From Symbiodinium sp. CCMP2592 (taxonomy: Eukaryota > Sar > Dinophyceae > Suessiales > Symbiodiniaceae), in assembly GCA_905221615.1 (NCBI GenBank), contig CAJNDT010004680.1, positions 372,001 to 436,000 on the forward strand: a stretch of DNA of 64,000 nucleotides, in the 5' to 3' direction. The stretch's first letter is position 1; every line of letters begins with the position of its first letter. Position numbers and translations under genes: made by a program. The notes below the pieces were generated by a model. It saw only the letters and a list, made by a program, of their open reading frames with translations, had not been told where the DNA came from and searched no databases. Positions 33,726 to 44,400 of this stretch are shown in pieces.

Positions 33726-34204
33726 GGTGGTGCTGCCGGATGGTAACCAACCAGCCAAAAAGCTTCGTCAGGATGGTTTTCAGTTTAAACCCTATAGCCC
33801 TAACTCAGTCAAAAATCAAACTCCATGTAGGTTCACATACGCGACTAAGTATACTTCCTTTCTAAATAGTAGAGTAGAGCCCTGACGTCCAGACCGTCTT
33901 CTGCACAAACCGCGTTCTGCACGCTGGGCACTACTGTTGTCCCCCAGCACTGTGAAGGAGTCTACGTCGCCAGTGCTACAGACTGTGACACTGTTCCACA
34001 ACCTACTGAAGCAAGGCTCACAGCAGTGGACCCTCAACCCTATTCAGCGCCGACCCGCGATGGATACAAGTTTGCCAACGCACACAGACAGAGTGCAGAA
34101 GACGGCACGGCGCCGCTGGGATTGACGCGCTAACTAAGCAAGTATGTCCATTGAGTCTTGGTGCTTTAGCTTCAAACTCAGCGGTGTGGCAAAACACAAA
34201 ATTC

Positions 34205-37200
34205 TTAAGTGCACCCAAGCTTCGGGGACCGCATGCTCTTTGGACTTTTCCCCTGTCTCTGCCGCCTGGACCCGAGCCTTCGCTTGCGGGGGGACAGACG
34301 TGTGCTCCGGTCTGGCATGTCCGAAAACCTCTTGGCGGACTTGGCTTTGAAGCCCAATTCGAGAACTGCGCAAGGCTTCGGCAGCTGGACATGCGGCTCA
34401 CACGGAGTTGCGGGGACTGGCGGTGGCGGTCTGCTTGGCGCGCTTTGGTGCTGCCATGGTCTGCTTTCCGGCGGCTCTAACCTGCAAAGGCTGGGAGCCG
34501 GCAGGCTGGGTCGTCCCTGCCTGAGCTCCCTCTGCGGTAGAGGCTTCGATTGAGAGCAGAGCTCTCCTGGCTCCCCGATTCCTGCTCCCGATGGGTATCT
34601 CACGAAAAGTGTTTGGGGCAAGTGCAGCTGACAAAGGTCGGGGTCTTTCAGAAGCCGTCTCTGTGTCTCCATCGAGGGCCAGGCTGGCTTTTCAGGCACC
34701 AGCTGCACTCGAGGTTGGCTGTGAGGAACACTGTGGTATGGAGCCTCTGATATGCCAGAGCGCTGGGAGGGCCGCTTGGAAGGCGATTCTAACCTGGTAG
34801 AGCTGGGGGTGAAGGCTGGCGGTATTCTGTCTTGTGGTGCCGGATGCCTTGACAGGTCTTCATGCTCCCGGCTGGACACGTAATCACTCGACGGACGGTA
34901 GAAGCTGGCAGATTCACCCTTGTCTGGCTCCGGTGGCAGCACTGGCGATCTCTGAGGCTCTCTCCATGGACGCCGGCATGCTTTTGACGGAAAGTCCTGC
35001 GATTCTGGAACCAGCTGCACCCTCGGAGTAGCTGGTAAAGCGCCCAGGAAGTGAACGAAGACCACCAAAGGCGGGCATGGCGACCTTTGGCAACCGGGTG
35101 GCGGAGCAAACGCGTGAGCCGTCGGCTGTCCTTTTCTTTCTGGACACTTCGATGCTTGTGGCTCCGACAGCCGCACGTCGAAAGCTGGAAAAGGAACAGT
35201 TGCCAAACGGAGAGCATGGCAGAGAATAGACGCGATGCATGCTGCACCGCAGGCTTGTAAGATCACAAGTGACATGGTGACCACAAGGCTATCTGGAAAC
35301 GGGCTGGCGATGACAAGTTGGGTCGTGGTAGTGGTTGTGGATGCGGTGGCTGTGGAAGAGCTGGACGTGACCGTCGTCTGGGTGCTGGATGTTTCCGTGG
35401 ATGTCGTGTGCGTTGCTGAAGTGCTGCTTGCAGTGGTGGAAGTCGTGCGGCTGGACGTCCCAGTGGTTGAGGTACTGCTGGTAGATGTTGTCGAGCTGCT
35501 GGAGCTGGTGATTGTACTGCTAGAACTACTGCTCGTTGGCGAGGTGCTGCTGGAACTGGAAGTGTAAGTTGTGCTACTGCTCGAGCTAGACGTGCTTGTC
35601 CGGCTGGTGGAGCTAGTCGTACTCAATGTCGTGGTCGGCGAGGTGCTGCTAAGAGATGTTGTGGAACTGGTACTGGTGCTGCTGGAACTGACGGTCGTTG
35701 TAGAGGTTCTGCTGGAACTAGAGGTGCGACTCGTGCTGCTACTCGAAATGGAGGTGCTTGTCGTGGAAGTGCTCGAACTTGACGTGCTGGTTGAGGACGT
35801 GCTCGTGCTGCCAGTTGAGGTAAAGGTTCGCGATGTTGTCGTACTCAGCGTCGCGGTCAGCGATGTGCTGCTAAGAGATGTCGTGGAACTGGTACTGGTG
35901 CTGCTGGAACTGACGGTGGTTGTAGAGGTGCTGCTGGAACTAGAGGTGCGACTTGTGCTGCTGCTCGAAGTGGATGTGATTGTGGTGGAAGAGCTCGAAC
36001 TTGACGTGCTGGTTGAGGACGTGCTCGTGCTGCTAGTTGAGCTAAAGGTTCGCGATGTTGTCGTACTCAGCGTGGCGGTCAGCGATGTGCTGCTAAGAGA
36101 TGTTGTGGAACTGGTACTGGTGCTGCTGGAACTGACGGTGGTTGTAGAGGTTCTGCTGGAACTAGAGGTGCGACTTGTGCTGCTGCTCGAAGTGGATGTG
36201 ATTGTGGTGGAAGTGCTAGAACTTGACGTTGTGGAACTGGTGCTGGTACTGCTGGAACTGGTGGTGTGACTTGTGCTGCTGCTGGAAAAGGAAGTACTTG
36301 TCGTGACGGTGCTTGTCCTGCTGGTTGAGGTAGTGGTGTCTGATGTAGAGGTACTCAGTGTCGTGGTCGATGAAGTGCTACTGGTGCTGATGCTCGAGCT
36401 GGAGGAACGTGTCGTGGAAGTGCTAGAACTGCTGCTCGTTGGCGAGGAGCTGCTGGAACTGGAAGTGTCACTTGCGCTACTGCTCGAGCTAGAGGTGCTT
36501 GTCCGGCTGGTTGAGCTAGAGGTGCGTGATGTTGTCGTGCTCAGCGTCGTGGTCAGCGAGGTGCTGCTAAGTGATGTTGTGGAACTGGTGCTGGTTGTGC
36601 TGGAACTGGTGGTTTGGCTTGTACTGCTGCTGGAAACGGATGTACTTGTCGTGGCCGTGCTTGTCAGCGAAGTGCTGCTAAGAGATGTTGTGGAGCTTGT
36701 ACTGGTGCTGCTGGAACTGACGGTCGTTGTAGAGGTGCTGCTGGAACTAGAGGTGCGACTCGTGCTGCTACTCGAAATGGAGGTGCTTGTCGTGGAAGTG
36801 CTCGAACTTGACGTGCTGGTCGAGGACGTGCTCGTGCTGCTAGTTGAGGTGGATGTGAACGTATGGCTGCTGGTGCTGCTGCTCGTACTGCTAGATGAAC
36901 TAGAGGTACTGGATGTGAATGTGCTGGAGGTGGTGCTGCTAGACGTCCGACTGGTTGAGGTACTGCTGGTGGACGCTGTGGAGCTGCTGCTTGTGCTGGA
37001 GGTACTGCTTGCCGTGGATGTGGAACTAGTACTTCGTGTGGTCGAGGTTGTGGTGACAGTGAAGGACCACAGGTCGCCACAGACGCTTCCATTGTATCCA
37101 CCGTGGATGTAAACGACCTGGTTGTGGCTGTCCCATGCAGCAACATGTGACCAGCGCCCAGATGGACCGTCGTGCTCTGCAGGGATCAAGCTCCACAAGT

Positions 37201-39192
37201 TCTCCCCAGAATCGTATCTCCAAAGGTCTTTCGTGAGGATTCCGGCATTGCCACCATGCAGCCAGAGCACCTGGCTTGCGTCGTCCCAGACGGCCGCATG
37301 TCCCGACCTCGCTGTCGGGCCTCCATCGAAGAGCACTCTTGTCCAAATCAGCGTCACAGCATCCATAGTCCACAAATCTCCTAGCAAAGAGTCTCCGTAG
37401 CCACCGTGGATCCAGAGAGCTTGCCTTGTGCCATCCCACACAGCAACATGATGGGAGCGGGCCGATGGAGAATCGCCTGGTGACGAAGACAGCTCCTGCC
37501 ATCCGTGGGCTTGCGTGCTGTACTTCCACAAATCTGACAAGTGCTCGACACCTGTCCAGCCGCCATGCACCCAAAGAGAAGAGGTGCCTGAAACCCAGAC
37601 TGCAGCATGTGCCTGCCTCCCAGTAGGCCCGGCATCACTGGAGTCCAATGTCCATGTCCCGGACTGCAGCTTCCAAACATCTCGAAACCAGGTGGCCGAT
37701 TGACCTTAGTTGCGAAATAACTCAACCTTTCACTTCTAAAGGGATGATTAGAAGACTATACGAATCCCACGAAGTGTACAGCACGCTCATTCGGCCAACT
37801 GACTGCTGTGCCCACCATGAACCTGGGCTTTGAAGTAACCAGGCAGAAAAAGTATATAGACTTCTATTTCACAATGGTTCCCTTTAGGTACTGTAACCCT
37901 AAACCCCCAAAAAAAGCGTTAAAGTATGGTAATGCAGGAACCTGATTAAGCAACCTTGGGCCTTTATTAGGGTTCCTTATATGAATCCTACTACTTTGGG
38001 GTTATAGGCCCAGGATTTCTTAATCTGGTTCCTACATTATTATAGCAACCTTATGGATCCCTTATAGTATCCCCTTACAGACCCCCTAGGCCCCCAGGGT
38101 TCCTACCTTACTCCCACTCCAAAGCCCAGGAACCCACAGGGTTTCTTAATCCGGTTCCTACATTATTACTCCAAAGTCCAGCCCTAAACCCTAAACCCTA
38201 AACCGCTACATTACTCAGTATAGGGTTTAGGGTTTAGGGTTTAGGGTTTAGGGTTTAGGGTTTAGGGTTTAGGGTTACTCCCAAGCCCAGGAACCCACAG
38301 GGCAAAAGTATTAAAGGATTGTACTCCAAACCCTAAACCCCAAGCCCTAAAACCTAAAAAGCCCAGGAACCCACAGGGCCCTACACCCTAAAACCCTAAA
38401 TCACAAAACCCCTAAACCCTAAACCCCTTAAATCCCTAAACCCCTTAGATCCTAAAACCTAAAAAACTTAGGAGCGCACAGGGCCGTCTCTGCCGGATCC
38501 TACATTATTACTCCAAAGCCCAGCCCCAAACCCTAAACCCTAAACCGTTACATTACTCCCAAACCCTAAACCCTAAACCGTTACATTACTCCCAACCGTA
38601 AACCCTAAACCCGAAGCCCTAAAAAGGCCCAGGAACCCACAGGGCCGGCTCTGCCGGATCCCAACCTGCGGCGTGCGCTGCGCGGGCGGCCGGCGCCTCG
38701 GCCGTCACCGCACGGGCCCAGGAATCGGAGGCGGCGTCGAAGGCCCACAAATCCTGGGCTCTGGCTTCGGGGTTTGGGGCCCTTCAAAGTCTGTTTGAGG
38801 AAATACCTCTACAGGAACCATAAACAGGAAAACTGAAAATTTTGCCGAAAAGTGCCACCCAAAATCGCCTTCCAGGTTGCTTCCGCCATGGATCAGCAGT
38901 ACTTGCCTCGCCTCGTCCCAGGCGCCGATGTGCTCGGAGCGTGCCGCCGGGCGGACGAGGCCGGCGTCCGTCAAGTCCGCCAGGCGGCTCCAGCCTCCAT
39001 AATTATGATTAGTTCTACCATTATTATGAATATTATTACTATTATTCTTATCATTATGAATATTATGACTATTATTGCTGTTGTTGTTCTTCTTATTGAT
39101 TTTGTGACTATTACTATTACTATTGTCAATATTGTTATGCCTCCGCGAACTACGCGAACTGCGGAGAAGAAGAGCAGAGCAGCAGCCGACAT
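34205..39192 (-). CDS. Kelch receptor B, type I membrane protein (5 exons)
   Basis: Exons: 39192-39141, 38994-38867, 38753-38637, 37822-37804 and 37704-34205. They join to 1271 codons plus stop with no frame break. The ATG at 39192 gives a signal peptide (MSAAALLFFSAVRVV), followed directly by the mature start GGWSRLADLTDAG. Kelch-type repeats fill about residues 20-325 (SLWVHGGW, ALWIHGGY, VLWLHGGN). A very long Ser/Thr stalk covers about 325-900, a transmembrane helix about 910-935 (VVTMSLVILQACGAA), then a Pro-rich tail with two PRVQLVPE blocks. Exon 4 is only 19 nt. The stalk is about six times longer than in paralogue A, probably by slippage of Ser/Thr codons. Open frames on the opposite strand of the stalk are shadows. 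Confidence 0.8.
37705..37803 (-). mobile_element. Introner-like intron, GT-AG, Kelch B intron 4
   Basis: GTCA on both sides, 99 bp. It ends CGCAACTAAG, as in the CTTAGTTGCC family. Paralogue A is uninterrupted here. Confidence 0.85.
37930..38042. mobile_element. MITE-like repeat, GCAGGAACCTGATTAAG family, inside an intron
   Basis: It starts ATGCAGGAACCTGATTAAG and ends CTTAATCTGGTTCCTACAT. Confidence 0.7.
38220..38275. repeat. Telomere-like array (TTTAGGG)n
   Basis: Eight near-perfect TTTAGGG units inside the large Kelch B intron. Confidence 0.9.
38754..38866 (-). mobile_element. Introner-like intron, GA-AG, Kelch B intron 2
   Basis: GATT on both sides, 113 bp. Shared with paralogue A. Confidence 0.85.
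38995..39140 (-). mobile_element. Introner-like intron made of AT-rich repeats, GC-AG, Kelch B intron 1
   Basis: The intron is an ATT/ATA-rich tract of 146 bp. GGAGGC is found at both ends. Removing it joins the signal peptide codons to GGWSRL in frame. Paralogue A is continuous here. Confidence 0.7.
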
Positions 39193-40281
39193 AGGATGCC
39201 CGCCATCGGGGTGCAAGGCCACGAGTACGAACTCCACACAACGCGATGTCGGACCCTAACTACTTCCGCCCCGTGGTAAGCTCCATGATTGCAATGAGCT
39301 AGGTTTCCATGCTCCTTTCATAGCTCCGACAATGTAATCCACTGGAGCCGCATCAGCGATTGAAAAGACCGGTCAATCAAGCTTTGCTGCGCTGCGCCTA
39401 CGTATTGTCTGATCGAGCATGAAAGGCCCTGTGCCGTCATCGAAGCGTCGGCAGAAGTCAGCAGACACGAAACCCTAAGACATACAAGCCACGGAGTGCC
39501 ACAATGCATGCAGTCTAGTTTGCGTTGCACGTTCTACGAAGTTGCGGAGCACTCAATCGGCGTTTGCCGATTGTGGCTCGCTTCGTCGACTGTTGCCTGT
39601 GGTGACATTCGCCACCTGCTGGTCAAAGTGAAACGAAGGCAGGCATCGAACAAGGGCTTAGCATAGGGTCCTCGATGATTAGAGCGGAGTTTTGGTGATT
39701 TTGACGTAGTATACTAAAACAATGAGAAGGAACCCCCAAGGAGCAGTCATAATACAAGTACGTAGCTATTCTGGCTTCTGTGTTAGTGCTTTGCGCTGGG
39801 ATGTTTGAACCCCGTCTCGGAGGAATGAGGTTGGGCGTAGGGTTTAAGGGTTGAGGATTTGGGGTTGGAGGACTTTGGGTTTTTGTCGCTCTCGGAGGAC
39901 TTAGGGTTGACCTGGGCCCTAAGGAACCTACCTGTTTATGGTCCCCTAAAATGATTTCTTGATATGAGTCCCTAAAAAGGTAAGTTATTTGGGGTTAAGG
40001 CAGGGCTTAGGATCTACCTGAACCTACCAAAGCCTAACTTCTTTGCGGGTTCTTAATATACACCCGAATATAGATTTCAATCGGACCCTACCAAAAGATA
40101 GGTTTCGTGGGTTAAGGTGGGATAAAACATTTTATGGAATATAGGGGTTGAGGATTTAGGGTGTAGGATCTCAGGTCTTGTCTGGAGTATAGGGGAAGAG
40201 ATGCTGCCAATCCGCTCAGATCACGGCGACTGTTCCGGAGCGTGCATTGCCTGCAATGGACGGGACGCTGACTCCCTGGTG

Positions 40282-40374
40282 CTTAGTAGGGAATGGGGGA
40301 ATGGATCCCTATAGTAGTCCCTAAAAAATCCCCAATAATAGTCCCCATAACCCATGCCCCTATTCCCTACTAAG
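40282..40374. mobile_element. MITE-like repeat, CTTAGTAGGGAATGG family
   Basis: Inverted ends CTTAGTAGGGAATGGGGGAA and TATTCCCTACTAAG. The CTTAG/CTAAG signature is present. Confidence 0.75.
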
Positions 40375-40557
40375 AACCAGACAGTCAACTTGCGCCGGCC
40401 GTGAGACCTGGCCCCCAAGCCCCAAACCCTAAACGCTACACCCTAAATCCTAAAGGGTCAGCCATAAAGCCAAACCTGCACCCTAGCCCTAAGCCAAAAC
40501 CCTACTCCCAAACACCAGAACCCAAATCAACCATATAGTACGCCTCAAACGGGGCAG

Positions 40558-40675
40558 ACATATGGGTAGTTCCCTAGAGTATTCATATTGTGGTCCTTTT
40601 CACAGGGGTGCGGTATTGCTTTGGGGGATCTAAAGGTGGACTTTAACTTAGACAACTAACTGCCCATGTCAATTT
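40558..40675. mobile_element. Palindromic repeat, GACATATGGGTAGTT ends
   Basis: It starts GACATATGGGTAGTT and ends AACTGCCCATGTC, an imperfect inverted pair. Confidence 0.45.
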
Positions 40676-41208
40676 GGAACTCGTTCAAGCCTGGCCGTCA
40701 GCCTCAAAGCTCCTCCAACTTCCATTCGAAGCCGAGACCTCGACCTTTCGGGTCGAGTGTTTAAGTTAGTTGTATGTATGCATGTATGTATGTATGTATG
40801 TGTGTATTGTATGTATATATATATATATATACATTTAGCAGATATGTGTGTATGTGGTTGTATGTGTCAACATTCGCGTATAAAAACATATGTAGGGAGA
40901 GAGACAGGGAGAGAGAGAGTTTAGCCTTCAAACTTTCTAGAAACTGTAAACAGTTTGGGCCCCAAAAAGTGTTTATTTAGCTCAACAAATCGTGGCGGAA
41001 ACGTGTTGACTGGGTTGTTTTCGAGCTGGGGCCCGGCTGTGCCTTCGTGGGCGCTGGGTTCCTTAGGGGAGAAACCCCTTTGTAAACCATAGCCCTAAAG
41101 CCCTAAACCCCTGAAGCGCATCCTTTCTTTAAGGGCTGGCCTCAGTACCTTGATAGCATCCCCTAAGAAGGACCCCTTTAAAGGAACCCTGTTCTAATCA
41201 TTACTGTA

Positions 41209-41291
41209 CTTAGTTGCTGAGTTCATAAGCCCCAAAAAGTGTGCGCTTTCAGTTTCATATTGGCTGATATTGTCCCCAAAAAGCTAAGTTA
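41209..41291. mobile_element. MITE-like repeat, CTTAGTTGCTGAG family, partial
   Basis: The left end CTTAGTTGCTGAGTTCATAAG is present. The right end is degraded. Confidence 0.5.
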
Positions 41292-41438
41292 ACGGAACAC
41301 TTAAAGGAACCCCTAAAGACACCCCAAAAGGAACCCCTAAAGGGACCCCTAAAGGAACCCTTACAGGAACCCCTAAAAAGACCCCTACCCTTAAAGAACC
41401 CCTATAAAGGGACCCTTAAAGGAACAGAAAGGTACCCA

Positions 41439-44400
41439 TTAAGGGGGCGGGGAGCCTTGCATCCGAGAGAATGCATCCTTGAGGAAGGCGCGCCCTTCTT
41501 CGGTGGTGCAGTTTTGGGACACACGGAGTCTCAGAGAAGTCAGCTCCTGGGTTTCCCACTTTTGGGGCTTGGGGTGCTTAGGGATTTAGGGTTTGGGGTT
41601 GAGGGGTTGAGGGGTTTAGGGTTGAGGGTTGAGGGGTTTAGGGGTTTAGGGTTAAGGGTTTAGAATTTGGGGTTTGGGGGCTTGAGGTATGCCTTTACAT
41701 ACGCAGGATACCCGGTTTCCTGGTATCTATTTTGAGACACGCCTAAAGATCAAAGGATAAAGGGTAGTACTTGGGAACCTAGGCTCCTTCAGCTGGCCCA
41801 GGCCGGTTGCTAGGGCGAAGCAGCCACTGGCCTCGATCCTGTTCTCTGCAACTGCCAGGCTTAAAGCCTGAGCTTTGAAGTAACCAGGGAGAAAAAATAT
41901 GAACGTTCATTTCATAATGGTTCCATTAAGGAAAAAAGTATTACAGTATGGTACCCTAAACCCTAAGCCCAGAAGCAGTCAGGTGCTGCAGTTGGCCCAG
42001 CGTCTTCGCTAAGGCATCGCAGCCCTGCCCCGTGAGGCAATCTCTCTCCAGGTCCAGGCCTCTTTGAAGTGGCCAGAGAGAAGGGTTTAGGGTTTAGGGT
42101 TTGACTTCTATTTCATAATGGCTCCTTTTACTTTAAGTAGGCCTAAGCCCCAAAGAAGTCTTGAAGTACGGTACTCCAAAGCCCAGAAGCTCAGGGAACG
42201 GAGCTTCTGCAGCTGAGCAAGTGATCCCAGTGCGTTCACCAAGCCGGTGCAACCCACAACCTGGGCTCTTGTTCTTGTTAAAGAAATGTAACTTAAGGCG
42301 TCATAATAAGGAAACCCTCATATTTGCCGCAGATCCCTAGATCAACTTAGACGAAGTTCCCCAATAAAATGATAAGGAAACCCGATGATGTCCCAAAGAT
42401 CCCTGTATTCTGGTAACTTGAGCGAAGTTCCTTAAGACGAGCCCAGCAGCCGAACCGATGGCTCCCCTGAGACCCAAGTGGAGGATCTCCACTCGCTGGA
42501 GTTTCCCCAGGGCCTGTCCAAAGGCCGTGTACAAAGAGGCCCACCGGGTCTTGCCAAGCTCTCCTATACTGAACTTAGAACCCTCGCAAAAATTATGATT
42601 TTAGCTGCTTCTCAGGGATTTTCATAACCAAAAAATACAAACTATTTCTAAGTATCCCTAAGTCTCGTTGGAGAAGGAGGTGTCGATTTTTCGGCCGCTT
42701 CTCCATGTCCAGGCTCACGAAAGCGAGGTCCCGGAGCTGAGAGAGCGTCTGTGTCCAGGCAGTCAGTGCTATGTCCTTCCTCCACCTGGGTTGCAGTTTA
42801 AATCATTCCTCATGAGGACAACTCACAATATCATCCTAGTGCCACCTAGCAAGAAAAACATCAAACAACCCTTCAAACATCTCAATCCCCGAAAAATCTC
42901 CACCCCGAGGTCCCGAAACCCAGCCACGTGTTGAATCCGATGTCCAAGCTCAGGGAGGAAAGCTCGGGAAGCTGCCCCAAGACCTTTGCCAGATCACGGC
43001 ATCCGGCGTCTCCTTATGTCGGCGAGCTCAAGGATAGCCTTTTTCAACCAATATATATATATATATATACATATATACATATATATATATAGGGAGTCTA
43101 GTGACTAGTGCCCCCAAAAAAGATAAAAGACTAAGTACACTGTTTTTCGGAGTCTCCCATGCAGTTGGACCTCAAGTTCAAGGTCACATGTTTCAGCTGC
43201 TGCAGCCGACGAAGTGCTGCGCTCAAAGCACGGAAGCCTGCGTCTCTGATAGAGTTGCAGCTCATGTCCAAGCTCCTGGGTTCTTGGTTTAGGGTTTGGG
43301 GTTTAGGGTTTAGGGTGCCCAAGCACAATCTGGGTTCTTCTTAAGGATCTTAATGGGAGTTTCCGAAAATTAGGGGTACCTTGTTTAAGGGTCCTTATAA
43401 TCAGGATCCTGCTATGTAGGGTACTAAATTAGGGTCCCCTTTTTTCGGAAACTCCCTAGTTTAAGTTACCATAATGGGGCTTATAGTGAATATTATGGTT
43501 TCTTGATGATGGTAGACTTAAATTAAGTTCCTTAACAAGAGCCCAGACTCATGGTTGTGAGCCACTGCAACTTGCCGAGTGCATCTGCCAGGGCAGTGCA
43601 CCCCAAGTCGTCCACGAAGTTATCGGCAACATCCAAACCAATAGATCTCAGCTGCTGCAGCTGGCTTAGTGCTCCTGCCAAGGTACTGCACACTGAAGCT
43701 CCAGCCCTGCGATGTCTTGCTGCACTGGCCAGGTATAGCTCCCGAAGATGACCCACCACTCCTTTCAAAGCCTTGGGTGAAGCTTCGATCGTGCGCCGCC
43801 GAAGACTCACCAGGGTGACGTGCCGTAGCCTTCTCAAATTTCCCACTGCCTGGGGATTCCGAAACTAGGAGACCCTAATATAGTACCCTAGAGAGTGGGA
43901 TCCTTATAAGGACCCCAAAATAAGGTGCCCCTAATTTTTGGAAACTCCCGGCCTCCAGGTACTCCGCCCAGGCGTCACCGCTGATTTCCTTGTTCCCCCG
44001 GAAGCTAACCCTCATGCTGGTGAGCTGCTGCATTTCGCGCAAGTTCAGTGCCCAAAGTAGGCACCCTGTGTTGTTGATCTGGTTGTCATCGAGGTGCAAG
44101 TTCATGGTGGTGAGCTGCGGCGAGTGCCGAAGCTTTTCTGCCAAAGCTCTGCAGCCTTCATCACCGATAGAGTTGGACCTCAAATTCAAAGTCACGGACT
44201 GAAGCTGCTTGAGCTGGCCCAACGCCTCTGCTAAGGCAGTACATCCAGCATCTTGGATCGACCTGGGAGTTTCCGAAAATAGAGATTTTAATATAGTACC
44301 CTAAGTAGTAGGAGCCCTATTCTAGGGACCCCCTAATACGGTACCCCCTAATTTTCGGAAACTCTAATTGAAACCCGCCTTATAGCACCCTTTAAAGGAA

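Larger units (their letters stand above)
37823..38636 (-). mobile_element. Introner-like intron, GT-AG, 814 bp, Kelch B intron 3
   Basis: GTTC at the donor and at the start of the 19-nt exon. The interior has telomere-like runs, a complete AGGAACCTGATTAAG repeat (37930-38042) and several copies of CCAGGAACCCACAGGG taken from the exon edge. Confidence 0.75.
39250..41430. other. Spacer between Kelch B and the LRR gene
   Basis: It contains TTTAGGG-like runs at 39835-39870 and 41575-41680, palindromic repeats noted separately, a TATG tract near 40770-40830 and AAAGGAACCCCTAAAG repeats at 41295-41430. No gene is recognised. Confidence 0.45.

Noticed and set aside
35235..37112. Plus-strand frames rich in Val, Leu and Glu opposite the Kelch B stalk
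   Set aside because: They are the shadow of Ser/Thr codons on the coding strand. The minus-strand frame joins to Kelch and membrane segments.
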